Shown: positions 23,556 through 33,587, counted from the stretch's first letter. The stretch is DNA of 64,000 nucleotides from Heterobilharzia americana (GCA_944470555.2 OX104127.1:54220140-54284139), one strand, 5' to 3'. The notes: generated by a model from the letters alone, not told the origin. Numbers and translations are program-made.

Positions 23556-23648
23556 TGTTTTAAGTCACTCATTGTGCTTACTAATTAGTAATTGCCAAGA
23601 GACAGCTAACTGTACTCCATCTCATCTGGTCAAACTGTCTCGATTCGC

Positions 23649-23948
23649 TCAAATATGTAGGGCTTCGGCTGTCAGTCTTTCGTGGTATGACCCAAAACCT
23701 TTTTGTAGAACCTTAGTTCCGTCAAAGTCGATTTTGTGTCGCATTTCTATGGTAAGTAACGCGTTCGCGGATTTATTTTCTAGTTTCTTAACCTCCGATG
23801 AGGTTTTTAGGATCTGCTTTAAGCATAGTTTATGCTCATTGACTCTCACATTTACCTGCCTGGCTGTTTCCCCTACATATACTGCAGTACAATCTCCGCA
23901 TTTGATTTCATAGACGCAGTTCTGCTGATTTTCTTTAGGTACTTTCAT
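23649..23948 (-). pseudogene. PLE-3 GIY-YIG endonuclease
   Basis: It reads CVYEIKCGDCTAVYVGETAR, followed by QVNVRVNEHK. The cysteine pair, the VYVG motif and the following Arg and Glu-His are the GIY-YIG signature of PLE proteins. It ends with the equivalent of YHERLTAEALHI. It is separated from the RT by a frame break near 23950-24100. Confidence 0.85.
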
Positions 23949-24102
23949 TAAGTTAAAACGTAGGATATTTGTGGCACAGAAGTAAACTCTTATGTCGTGT
24001 TTATTGAGAATCCTTTTTATCTCTTCTGAAGTCTCCTTTCTGTATGGAATTATGACCGTGCTTGTCTAATTCTTCGGAGGGAGTTTCGGGATATCCTTAA
24101 TT

Positions 24103-24849
24103 TCATTTTTTTATAATACGTTTAACGAAATCTCTGTGATAATTGTTTGCTTCCAGTGTGCAGCAAACTAACTTCAATTCTTCTTTCTTGTCCTCTTCCG
24201 TTGTAACAAGACGGTTAGTCCTGTTAATCAGATTCCGTGCGACAGTTACTTTAGTAGTCAAAGGATGTGCAGACTGATAATCGAGATATTTGTCGGTATA
24301 TGTTGCTTTTCTGAATATCTTAATCTTTAGTTTGTTGTAATCCTGTCTTTCCACTATACAATCCTTAAAGTTCAATTTCAACACATCGGGTTCAACTTCC
24401 TTGGTGAAAGTGATACTTCCGCACACATTACTTATATGACAGAAGAGTTCATCTAGACTGTTTCGTTTGATAATGATAAACGTATCGTTTACGTACCTTA
24501 ACCAAATTCTTGGAGGTGTAGAGCAATTTGCAATAGCATTTTTCTCTAAGGAATGCATGAACAAATTAGCGACTATTGGTGATACTAGAAATCCCATTCC
24601 TAAACCGTCTGTCTATCGATATAGATCTCCTCTGAACGTAAATACAGTCGATCGTGAGCATAGTTCCAGGGATTTCAAAATTTCTTCCGGATCTAATGGA
24701 CAACATGAACTTAGGTCAGTATATGACAACAGTAGGTTATGAATGATATCTAATGCATCTTTAATAGGTACGTTAGTAAATAAAGAGTAAACATCAAAAC
24801 TTACCATTACTTCGTCTTCTTCAATGTAAGATGAAAAGATTTTGTCCAT
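24103..24849 (-). pseudogene. PLE-3 reverse transcriptase
   Basis: The first piece carries MVSFDVYSLFTNVPIKDAL, the aspartate motif A of PLE RTs. The second begins GFLVSPIVANLFMHSLE and has IWLRYVNDTFIIIK. The second catalytic aspartate pair is expected as YVDD and is here YVND, with Asn in place of the first Asp. It continues with the equivalent of IFRKATYTDKYLDY and ends with LEANNYHRDFVKRIIKK. The two pieces are in different frames. The Asn substitution alone should inactivate polymerisation. Confidence 0.85.
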
Positions 24850-24954
24850 GAATCAAGACGAATTCTTCATTATATATTTTTATTGCTTTTAGTATGAAAT
24901 GTACTTTGCTAAATTGTATGTGGGTGAGTTAGTAAAATTTACAACTGGTCTGAA

Positions 24955-25405
24955 AGGTATATTTGTATGGTTCAGAGACTTGGCGCGTTATGAAAGGGAT
25001 TTACAATTAACTACAGACATTCATCAACAACTGCCTACACTGGCTCGCTACTGAAGATCAGATGAATTGCGAGAAAGAATAAACAACAAGGAGCTGTGGG
25101 AACGAACTAACCAAGAACCTATCACGCAACAAATATGCAGGAGGAAGTTGAGATGGATTGGGCATACACTGAGAAAGACAACTAGGGACATTAGGCGTCA
25201 GGCCAGTTGCTCGAGTGGAACCCAGATGGGAAGCGACGAGTTGGACGTGCGAGAGTGACATGGAGGAGGTCGTGCGAAGAGGAAATGAGAGTTTGTGGGC
25301 TGTCGTGGAGCCAGGTTCAAAAGATTCCAGAGAACAGAGTGTAATGGAGATGTGCTACTGAAGCCTTATGTTCCATTAGGAACCCAAGGGACTAATAATA
25401 ATAAT
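24955..25405 (+). mobile_element. RTE 3' fragment
   Basis: Begins in the SETWRV-type segment (about 24972) and runs through RRKLRWIGHTLRKTTRD (about 25140-25190) to the terminus CCATTAGGAACCCAAGGGAC and an (AAT)n tail at 25390-25405. It is closest to the copy at 40230-40665. Confidence 0.8.
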
Positions 25406-26060
25406 ATAAGGGTTGCAACTTTTTGGTGCTAATCAAAACCCTAGAGAAGTACCTAACTTGTCCTTTATCGATTGTATGAGTCTGCTAATTTCAACTTTCA
25501 ACTTGTTCAGCATAGCATGTGACTTTGTAGGATTTATCTTCTGATAGGGATGTTCTCTAGCTTTATTCTTGTAATCGGTTGTATTTATTACCAATGTAGC
25601 GCCCAATATTTCCTATACTATACGATCAAATCATGATCATAGTTTTCTAACATTTTCGCCAGATTAATCATGATTTCATTAACATTTTATATGCTTCAAT
25701 TTTATGTTATAAATTGGAAGTGAATCATTTGTAAAGGAAAACATGTACACATTTTTGTGATTAATTTACTTGTATGGGTAAAAATCACTAATTATGTAAG
25801 TAAACAAAAGTAACAGAAACTGTTGAATTATCAGTGTTTTTCCCAGATAATTGTGTAGCCTTAGGACAACTTAAAAATTCACTCATATATTGGTGAAAAC
25901 AACAGAAAACTGTTGTAGAAAACCTGAATTTGACTAAGTCACAACTTCCTATAGAGAAGAAGTAATCAAAAAAACTGTACATGGAAGTTATGCAATAATA
26001 ATTCAATTATGCTGATCAGTGATGAACCTATCTATAAGATTTGTAATGTTTTTCAGATAA
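25406..26060. other. No gene recognised
   Basis: AT-rich with no nameable feature. The 72-codon minus frame at 25788-26006 has no motif. Confidence 0.45.
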
Positions 26061-26061
26061 T

Positions 26062-26195
26062 GGAGAATATTTGTAGCTCAGTTGAATGATCTTGGTTGTA
26101 TTGTGTTCTCTGAGCTAGGTTGTTTAATCATGAAGCTTTCATTGTCTTTCTGGAAGACATCATCAGCGCCAACTTCAGTATGAAGTCATACTAAT
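26062..26195 (-). repeat. PLE-1 terminal block, single copy
   Basis: Minus-oriented copy of the block at 8041-8165 (TTGTATTGTGTTCTCTGAGC at about 26096). It is joined directly to a PLE-4 remnant, with no PLE-1 coding sequence. Confidence 0.7.
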
Positions 26196-26904
26196 TTTTT
26201 TAATCTAGTCTCATTATAACTATTATTGTCACCGTTCAAATTTGTTAGGAAAGCTTCACCTTTACATAAGAAACGTACTTGTCGACTACTCTGACCTATG
26301 TATTTGACCTTCCAATCATTGTAAGGGATTTAGTAGACCAAATTATTTTACTTAATTGCATCAATAGGATCTCTTAACCTATAAAGCTTGTTTCTAAGCC
26401 AAGCCTTATTGATGATTCTGTGTAATGCTTCTGAAGTCCCTTCTCTGTATGATAACATAGCAAATGTTTTGAATTTACTTTCAACCACGTCACTATCATT
26501 ACTATTAGTATTCCTGACGTGTCTAATCTACTGTTGTCGATTTTCTGGCCTACTTTAACTGAAATGGGGTGGAAGGATTCGAAGTCTAAGTAGCCATTCG
26601 AATGGGTAGGATTCCCATAGACACTAGTCTCTAGATTTCCGTCTTGTTTTCAACATTGCTAGCTCACCTTCTTCATTTTCTAAGTTACAAGTAAATTGGA
26701 TTGAATTCACTACTGAATTTAGATGTGTCAAGAACCTACTGATGTGTTCCAATTTCAGTAATGAATTTATTTATAAATTTTGGTGGGTAATTATTGAGAT
26801 GTAGCGTATTCTTGATGTGTCTAATTTCTTGTCGTAGACTGAATTGATTTATATGACTAGGAATATTTGTTTGGTATTATCTAAGCTTTGAATAATATGG
26901 GAGT
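26196..26904 (-). mobile_element. PLE-4 remnant, rearranged
   Basis: Minus strand. 26260-26400 matches the GIY-YIG start and upstream linker. 26560-26760 matches the RT segment after YVDD (reading HLNSVVNSIQFTCNLENEEGELAML). 26765-26860 matches the NNYPPKFINKFI connector, which should lie between those two parts but here lies upstream of the RT. The internal order is therefore changed. No intact frame. Confidence 0.65.
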
Positions 26905-27060
26905 AAAATCTGGGCCCTATGGTGCATTTTAATTCCCTTCTGGTCTGTTAAAGATGTCACACGTAGTGATGGAACAGAATCATTTGCTGGATAACGTTTC
27001 GGACAACATTTACTATCTATATACATATCAGGTAACTACACAACAACTTTGAGACATAGT
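26905..27060 (-). mobile_element. PLE-4 3' end, left of a nested Smα
   Basis: It matches the 3' end of the PLE-4 palindrome at 58480-58640, including GATAACGTTTCGGAC. It continues after the inserted Smα at 27474. A 16 bp repeat with one mismatch (27045-27060 and 27474-27489) marks the insertion. Confidence 0.75.
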
Positions 27061-27473
27061 AATGATGGGCAGAGACTAGCAGTGGAATCCAGGATGCCCA
27101 TTTCGTCCTATTTAGGACTCACCAGTCAGCTGGATGTACCTGCCGGCTCCCAGTGAGTGATGTTGTTCCTACCGAGATCCAATCTCGGGAGCGATAGCTT
27201 CAAACACCAGTGCTTTATCCACCACACCACCTAGCCACCACCGTGTCCCGGTGGGAACAGCACCACTTACTGGGAGCCAGCAGGTACATCCAGCCGACGG
27301 GTCCAAATAGGACGAAATGCGCATCCTGGATTTTACTGCTAGCCACTGTCCATCATTACTATACATAGTTAAAAGACAGGCAATTTCGAGGCATCCGCAC
27401 AGGAGCTCATATGCCAACAGAGACCGATCAATTCGGTTTAATCAACGACGTTGTAATACAAGCAATAACACTA
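27061..27473. repeat. Smα-like SINE, head-to-head pair inserted in PLE-4
   Basis: 27061-27240 is a minus copy and 27241-27362 a plus copy, meeting at their heads. 27363-27473 is the tail, which ends in the same sequence that starts other copies (ACGACGTTGTAATACAA). The left hammerhead has a 4 bp insertion in the core (CTGACTGGTGA). The right one reads CCGACGG. Neither should cleave. Flanking 16 bp repeats identify the insertion limits. Confidence 0.8.
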
Positions 27474-28045
27474 AACTTTGAGGCATAGTTTATATAGCCC
27501 TAATTTTCTCTCCTTCTCTGTGATGAACAAGGGTAGGATAATTTTCCATATTATCTGGGATAGGTGCAGAATCATTCCTCTTACTGCATGTGTTTGGTGT
27601 TGATTCGATCAACAAAGGCTCAGTTATCAATCTCTCCCTCTCTTCACCCAACTAAGTTAGTTTTCAACACTGTCGCCTTATCCCACCCTACTGTATGATA
27701 ATGTGTAATTGTGTGCGCAGCTATAGACCAGCTTTCCTCTAAATTTCTTATTTTATTAGTATTTACTAATCTTGATTTAGCTAAGATTTTATGCTGTGTT
27801 ATCCTAATCAACCCTGGTCGACTATTATCACCTGAGTATTTGACCCTACAATCATCGTAAGGGATTCGGTAAATCAAATTATTTTGCTGAATTGCATCTA
27901 TAAGATTTTTTAACCTACAAACATTGTTTCTCAGTAAGTTTACTGGTTTAAATACAAATTTAATCCCACTCCTATTGAGAATGTTTCATAATACTTCTAA
28001 GGTGCCGTTCTTGTATGCTAAAACCGCCAACAAAATTACGCTCGT
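27474..28045 (-). pseudogene. PLE-4 GIY-YIG nuclease and 3' region
   Basis: The frame at 27877-27644 reads MIYRIPYDDCRVKYSGDNSR, then LEESWSIAAHTITHYHTVGW. It corresponds to NIIYQIPCNDCEVKYIGQTS in the better copy at 28770. The first Cys is replaced by Tyr and the YIG motif reads YSG, so the nuclease is probably dead. Upstream remnants reach about 28040. The 3' part is about as similar to the 58.5 kb palindrome as two members of one subfamily. Confidence 0.8.
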
Positions 28046-28069
28046 TAGTCTATTCATTTGACATAAGTG

Positions 28070-28120
28070 AAAAACTTGGGCACTGTGGTAGAATGTAGTT
28101 CCATATTAGATTTGTTTGAT
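28070..28120 (-). repeat. PLE-4 3' terminus, inverted, fused to the next element
   Basis: The sequence around GTTCCATATTAGATTTGTTT is the reverse complement of the 3' end of the neighbouring plus-strand PLE-4 (29265-29300). It sits directly at that element's truncated 5' junction. Its left part (AACTTGGG..GTGG) matches the element terminus at 58480. Confidence 0.7.
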
Positions 28121-28132
28121 TGTCGGCTTTAC

Positions 28133-28605
28133 GAACATATAATCCGACACCTAAGATATGGTGGCGATATGTAGATGACACATTTACAGTGTTGAAATCG
28201 GAACATATCGACAGTTTCTTGACACACATAAACTCAGTAGTTAACGCAATCCAATTCACCTACGAAGTAGAAAATGAACAAGGAGAATTACCTATGTTGG
28301 ATTGCAGAATAAAACGAAGGATAGATGGTGGTTTAGATACTACCGTCTACAGAAAACCAACACATTCTAACAGGTATCTAGACTTCAAGTCATCTCATCC
28401 AGTGTCAGTTAAAGCGGGTTTAGTCAAATGTCTAAATAACAGAGCTGAGAAACTCACTAGTCATTGTAAGGACTTAAATAAGGAATTGAAACACATAAAA
28501 GAAGCGTTAATAATTATCCCCATCATTTTATTAAGAAATTCACACGGACGCATAAGAAGCAAAATAATAACACTAATACAAATACAAATAATAGTGACAA
28601 CATAA
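28133..28605 (+). pseudogene. PLE-4 reverse transcriptase, C-terminal half
   Basis: The frame reads IWWRYVDDTFTVLKSEHIDS, so the catalytic YVDD is intact. It continues HINSVVNAIQFTYEVENEQG, then LPMLDCRIKR, then VYRKPTHSNRYLDFKSSHPV and NRAEKLTSHC. These are the ordered landmarks of PLE RT palm and thumb. Near 28505 a frameshift moves the following NNYPHHFIKKFTRTHKKQN connector into another frame. The motif A region is missing because the copy starts inside the RT. Confidence 0.85.
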
Positions 28606-28631
28606 GTAGAAAGGAAATCAACACCTCTATT

Positions 28632-29162
28632 GTGATACCATACAAGGAAGGAACATCAGAAACCATACGTAGGATTCTCAACAAGGTTGGAATTAGGGTG
28701 GCATTTAAACCAACAAACTCACTTAGAGGTAAGCTTTGTCGGCTAAAAGATCCGATAGAACCAATTAAGCAAAATAATATAATCTACCAAATTCCATGTA
28801 ATGACTGTGAAGTCAAATACATAGGTCAAACTAGCCGGTCGGGGTCAGTTAGATTAACAGAACATAGGAATTTAGCTAAACATAGAACGGCAGACCCCAA
28901 TAAGATCAATAACCTAGAAAAACACTCAGCCATTGCATTACATTCATTAACACACAACCACACAATAGGATGGGACAAAACCACTGTACTTAAGTCTAAT
29001 ATAGCTAGGTGGAGAGAGAGATTAATTACTGAATCTTTGTTCATCGAATTCACACCCAACACATGTAATAGGAATGACGCAACACCTATACCAGAGATAT
29101 GGAAAACTTTACTACCAATCAAAAAACAAAAAACAAAGAGAGATCAGGTGACAGGACTATAA
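28632..29162 (+). pseudogene. PLE-4 GIY-YIG endonuclease domain, open frame
   Basis: About 176 codons open. They begin with the connector region IPYKEGTSETIRRILNKVGI and the FKPTNSLRGKLCRLKDPI segment. The nuclease follows: NIIYQIPCNDCEVKYIGQTS, then VRLTEHRNLAKH, SAIALHSLTHNHTIGWDKT and WRERLITESLFIEF. The Cys pair, KYIG, Arg, Glu-His and late Glu of the GIY-YIG fold are all present, so this domain could be structurally intact. The Met at 28632 is internal to the ancestral protein. Confidence 0.88.
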
Positions 29163-29517
29163 AATCAGATGTCGAAAGAAGTGTGATTACATTGATATGA
29201 TTATGAGCAATAATTTATGCTCGAAACGTAATCAATTAAGTAATACTGTATCACTGTGCGCTTTATATCAAATAAACAAATCTAATATGGAACTGTATTC
29301 ATTTGACAGTTTAAAGAGGATACTAATATAGCACCAGGTGCTTGTTTCGTATTGTGGCATTCATTACTGTCATTATTAACACTATTCAAATGTAGTGATT
29401 ATTTCACTTGAAGACTAAATTTGTTATAATAATTTTTATTATTCGGCAGCTGATTTCAACGTGTTTAAACGGAATTTATGCTGAAAATAGTGAGTACAGA
29501 AATGATAATACAAGATA

Positions 29518-29592
29518 ATCCGGTGGTCTCTGGTTCGAGTCCTACTGCAGTCCAAATTTTCATCTCACTTCCAATCATCACCCAGTAAAGTC
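29518..29592 (+). repeat. Family D tRNA-like repeat fragment
   Basis: It has a box B-like GGTTCGAGTCC (29531-29541) followed by the family D tail (CAAATTTTCATCTCACTTCC, then CACCCAGTA). The box A half is missing. Confidence 0.6.
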
Positions 29593-30699
29593 TAAAATAT
29601 TTGTGAAATGAAAACTATTGTGCGGTTGAAGGTTAACTCCATGATAAACATGATAACAAACGTAGAGGAATCTCAGTGAAGTGAAAACAATTTTGATGAA
29701 TAGAAGTATATTCAGTGCGAGCGAACTGGATTCCTGCTTTTTTTCTAGTACACATCGATAGAATTCATCTGAACAACTAGAGGTATATCCCATTTATAGG
29801 AGCTTCCAATGTTAGAGCGATGAAGTGGCATTCGCCATTGATTGAAATCACCTAGAGAACAAATGACCACTAGACAACTTTCCTGTCCTAATTTTGGACT
29901 TCTCAGTGGTTGGCATCCATGACTTCTCCATGACTGGACCAAAAACCAACAGCTTTCACGGTGAATACCTTGACAATAAGTCACTGTGTTTTACCTGCTT
30001 CTTTCAATTCAAAATATTACATAACAGTCATTCAGTGACATCGGCGATTATTTGCTGTTTCACCTAACTATTTTGATGATGTTTGCACTACATCTGGAAC
30101 TCACAGAATTTGGAAAATGTAGACCAGTCGATTCCAGTCCAGTTGTTGAGTGATCACCTCCTCGTCAACAGGTTTTAAGTTCCTGAATACTATGCCTAAT
30201 GCAGTAGAGGACGTGGACTGTATAGAGGTCTCATACTAAAAGAAAACACCTGTCTTGTACTCTTGTTTCCATTGGTTCTCTAATTGATATCCGTCTATAA
30301 CGACTGTCACCCTGAAATAAATCAATATCGACAAACTTTCCAACTGAACAGAGACATAAACTCAAAATTAGGTACTAGACTATTTAATTACAAGTAACCA
30401 GATTAAATAATTTGTAAAAGATACGGTAAGAAATGCTCTAGACGATGCTTGTTTTCCTAGAGCTTGAATGATTGAAATGCTAAGAGGCGAAAGGATGAAG
30501 CAGTTCAGAGATTTATAATTATTTGGAGGAAATTCAAAACACGGACAAGCCTAGATGTGAATATTATGGAAGAGGTAGCAAAATAAGTATTATTCTTGAG
30601 GTTAAAGCTTATGAATCTGCTTTGTTTATTGGACCAAATTGGTCACCCACCATTGGTTCATGAACTCCTCTATGGATATCGTGAGATTGCGAGTGTTTT
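29593..30699. other. No gene recognised
   Basis: A weak, strongly decayed minus-strand family B trace is possible at 29880-29990. Otherwise I see nothing nameable. Confidence 0.45.
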
Positions 30700-30910
30700 C
30701 GAACTTGGTGGTAACTATGGATAGTAGCTAGCAGTGGGATCCATGATGATAGATAACGCTCTAGCGTTTAGAGTGATTGGTCTTCGTGCCGAGTCTTAGT
30801 GTGATAATATCAATAACTGGGAGGCAGATACATCCAGCTAACGAATCACAAACAGCACGAAATGTACTTCTTACATTCCGCTGCTAGCCACTATTCATCG
30901 ATAATACTGC
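30700..30910. repeat. Smα-like SINE, short inverted pair, decayed
   Basis: The left end (GGATAGTAGCTAGCAGTGGG) is a minus-oriented Smα 3' end. The right end (CCGCTGCTAGCCACTATTCA) is the same end in plus orientation. The right hammerhead reads CTAACGA with a damaged stem II. The middle is shortened. Confidence 0.65.
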
Positions 30911-31039
30911 ATAAGACACTGGTACAAGTCCTTGCTGTAAAATTAAGTTGTCAATAATTAGGAAGCAACTAATATACTTAAGATAAGAAAGCGCTTTCAG
31001 GAATTTATATGATTTTCATTAGACTAGCAGAGATAGAAC

Positions 31040-31330
31040 TGGGTTGGTAGACTAGTATTTATATTGGGTAATGATTGAAGGTGAAGTGGGAATTTAGCCA
31101 CGGCCGGATTGGAACCAGCGACCACTGGGTTTCCGGCCTGGAGCTACGAGGTCCAACTGCTGACCAGATTTCTATTTCATCTGGTGATTAAAGTGAAACA
31201 AAGATCTCGTCAGTAGTCAGACCACGTAGCTCATTTAGTAGAGCATCGGGCCGGTAACCTGGTGGTCATTGGTTCGAATCCAGACGCGTTTCAAGTTTTC
31301 ATTTCACCTTCAATTATCATCCAGTATAAA
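31040..31330. repeat. Family D tRNA-like repeat, head-to-head pair
   Basis: 31050-31155 carries the tRNA-like sequence in minus orientation and 31213-31330 in plus orientation (CGTAGCTCATTTAGTAGAGC, then GGTTCGAATCC). The plus tail is TTTCATTTCACCTTCAATTA. Box A- and box B-like segments are clear, but the acceptor arms do not pair, so these are tRNA-derived repeats and not tRNA genes. Confidence 0.7.
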
Positions 31331-31945
31331 TTTATTTGGTAGTTATGGGTCAAAATTATCCACTGGAAAAAGTAATATAATGACTTGAGAAACGATTTCA
31401 TTTACAATGATTTCTATACTTTCAGTATTCAGAATAACGTTCGGCTTTCGCAGATCGCTAACGGATTTGCGTTTTTCATGTAAAATCATTTTAGTTAAAC
31501 AGTCATGAAGAGTGTAGCTAATATTTGTCATCGAGTAAAACATCAAGAAAACTTTAATCTTTGATATTTAAACAGAATAAATAATGACTGACTTCCTTAA
31601 TGATAAGACTTTACTGTCAAAACATGTTTTGTTCAGTTGTTATTGTCGATACAAGGTGATGGTCAAGAGACAAAAGAAAATAGAAGCTTGTTTCGGATTA
31701 TTGAGTTGGATCTTTAACAAGTGAACGAATAAACCTAGCAGCTGATCACATCCTAAATCCATTTCAACCATCGAACGTTTTGCTTACTGATGAACAATAT
31801 TCTACATTAGATTACTCATGTATCTAATTATTCATAGACGTTCTCCAATGGATATCGTAGTAACGAGGTTTCAAAGATTCTCATGAATCAGACAATCATG
31901 GCATTTACTACAACAATATAAATTTGAGGGAGTTATGGAGATTCG
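31331..31945. other. No gene recognised
   Basis: AT-rich with no nameable feature. Confidence 0.45.
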
Positions 31946-32011
31946 GAATTATTTCAAGTTGTTATTCATCGTTAAACTGACATCAGTTGGAGGAACAAAG
32001 GAAACCTGGGA

Positions 32012-32057
32012 GCACTGGACATCTGTTTCGTCCTAGTATGGGACTCCTCAGCAGTGC
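32012..32057 (-). ncRNA. Hammerhead ribozyme, family B, minus-strand copy
   Basis: Reverse complement: stem I GCACTG/CAGTGC, core CTGAGGA, stem II GTCC/GGAC, GAAA, then ACAGATGT forming a 3 bp stem III with a two-base loop, and C17 at the cut. All conserved core positions fit the type I hammerhead pattern. The predicted cut is between 32018 and 32017 on the minus strand. Confidence 0.8.
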
Positions 32058-32140
32058 GAACCCAGTGGCCCAATGGTAACGCGCTGGTTGCGGAACCTGA
32101 AGGTCGCAGGTTCGATCCCTGCTGGTGGGGTCGTGGGTGC

Positions 32141-32186
32141 GCACTGCTGAGGAGTCCCATACTAGGACGAAACAGATGTCCAGTGC
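32141..32186 (+). ncRNA. Hammerhead ribozyme, family B, plus-strand copy
   Basis: Same structure as its mirror at 32012-32057. Stem I is 32141-32146 with 32181-32186, the core CTGAGGA is 32147-32153, stem II is GTCC/GGAC, then GAAA and a GUC cleavage triplet ending at 32180. All core bases are present. A transcript through the whole foldback would instead form a long hairpin, which could compete with ribozyme folding. Confidence 0.82.
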
Positions 32187-32486
32187 TCCCAGGTTTCCTT
32201 TGTTCCTCCAACTGATGTCAGTTTAACGATGAATAACAACTTGAAATATAAATTTGGTAGCTGAAAACGAAGAGCGATTAGGAAGGTTGACATTCAGAAC
32301 TTTTTTTATTTAGCAGCTCAGAGAAGAATGTGGTAGATAATAATAAAAAGGGAAAAGCAAATCATAGTTACCTACCTATAACTGAAGATAAATGTAGAGG
32401 TTCTGTAAAGGGTTTACATCTATCGTTTCACCACATGTTATGACGTACACTTTTGTATATTATACATTATTACAATTATTATTAAA

Positions 32487-32885
32487 ACCCCACCTAGTTA
32501 ACTAGTTCACTAGTTACTAGCCGGTCCTAAGCCCGGATAAAGAGGGAATTTTCGGCTAAGGGCTACCAATCCCACCCCATAAAACCAATCCAGTCTCTAA
32601 AGAAACTTCAAAACACAAAGAAAATATTAAAAGTAAAAATAAACTTATCCCTCGCTACCACTGAGGAGAAAACCATTCGGAGATACCACGTGCCAGGCCC
32701 TCTAGTGGAATCCAAAGCGGAAATGACGAGTTCGACGTCCGAGAGTGAAACAGAGGAGATCACGTGAGGAAGAAATGAAAGTTTGTAGAGGTTATGGAGC
32801 TATGTTGAAAAGACTGCAAAGGAGACGTATTAATGAAGCTGTATGTTCCACTAGGCACCCAATGGACAAATAATACTAATAACAA
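32487..32885 (+). mobile_element. RTE internal-deletion derivative (5' leader joined to 3' end)
   Basis: 32487-32655 matches the RTE leader at 18129-18305 (GTTAACTAGTTCACTAGTTA, then AGCCGGTCCTAAGCCC). 32660-32885 matches the RTE 3' end (segment at GAATCCAAAGCGG, terminus CCACTAGGCACCCAATGGAC, AATAATACTAAT tail). All of EN and RT is missing, so this is a short non-autonomous form keeping both ends. Confidence 0.8.
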
Positions 32886-33190
32886 AAATATGATTATGGA
32901 TATCTTCTGGTTTTATTTGATCCCATCAATGATGATAGTCCATCTCAAAATTCGGACTACCTCCATATTCCAGAATTTAAGGGCGTCCATCACTAGTGAC
33001 AAAGCATAAAGATGATAGCATAAATTAATATGTTAATGAGACTGGAAAACCTCTGTGTCTCCAATTATGACTAGAAAAATAGCGAAAATGTCCTCTTGCT
33101 TATAACTTGTAAGATATTATCAATAATTACAGATAGATAAAGTATTAATAATACTGATGAGAACGAAGTTGTTTAACGATTTAATTCTTC
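32886..33190. other. No gene recognised
   Basis: AT-rich with no nameable feature. Confidence 0.45.
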
Positions 33191-33194
33191 ATTG

Positions 33195-33440
33195 TTTTAC
33201 TGGATTAATTGTTCGACATCTCTTGGCATATGGACTCCTATGCGAATGCCTCGATCCAGTAAAACAACGGAGAATTACAAGTACGTCAACCAAAAGTTAT
33301 AACTAATACCCATTGTACAAGAGATTGCTTATTGGTTAAAGTGTTGGCGTTTGAAACAATACGTATGAGGCTCAAGTCTCAGTGGGAACAACATCCGTCA
33401 CTGGGGTATAGGTACATTCAGCTGTAAATAAAACACTGAA
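33195..33440. repeat. Smα-like SINE remnant, probable inverted pair
   Basis: 33210-33290 resembles the Smα terminal segment in minus orientation (GGCATATGGACTCCTATGCG). 33325-33440 resembles the plus-strand head to ribozyme (GTTGGCGTTTGAAAC, then AGGTACATTCAGCTG). The ribozyme core is gone. Confidence 0.5.
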
Positions 33441-33587
33441 AAAGCCTCACATTCTAGCTAATGAATAGTTTACAAGGTGCAGCTAATCACCAAGTGATAT
33501 CAGTCACAGAAAGATTGAATAGATTATTACACAAAAATATTCTGTCATTTGATTTTTTGTACTTTGATTAACAAATTGTCATTATTT

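Larger units (their letters stand above)
23560..24850 (-). mobile_element. Penelope-like element PLE-3, 5'-truncated
   Basis: Minus-strand PLE with RT pieces at 24849-24613 and 24597-24103, and a GIY-YIG piece at 23948-23649. The order RT then GIY-YIG is that of PLEs. Frame changes occur between the pieces, and about the first half of the RT is missing. Its 3' end lies near 23560. No family A or B insertion interrupts it. Confidence 0.85.
28121..29310 (+). mobile_element. Penelope-like element PLE-4, best coding copy
   Basis: Plus-strand PLE, 5'-truncated just before the RT catalytic motif. It contains the RT end (28133-28515), a connector, a GIY-YIG module (28770-29160) and a 3' region to about 29310. 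It stands head-to-head with the minus-strand PLE-4 at 26905-28045. One frameshift separates RT from nuclease. It preserves more coding sequence than any other PLE here. Confidence 0.85.
31951..32247. repeat. Family B foldback with 108 bp perfect arms
   Basis: Arms 31951-32058 and 32140-32247 are exact reverse complements around an 81 bp centre with the tRNA-like head (box A side GTGGCCCAATGGTAACGCG, box B GGTTCGATCCC). Each arm carries a complete hammerhead core. Both arms share two variants absent from other B copies (ACAGATGTCC and AGTTTAACGATG), so one arm was copied from the other. Confidence 0.9.

Noticed and set aside
23183..23572. 129-codon minus-strand frame with a His/Tyr-rich stretch
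   Set aside because: It is created by GAT and AAT trinucleotide repeats and has no domain.
28120..29162. Active PLE encoding a complete protein
   Set aside because: The RT lacks its N-terminal half and a frameshift near 28505 separates RT from nuclease, so it is a pseudogene despite intact YVDD and YIG motifs.
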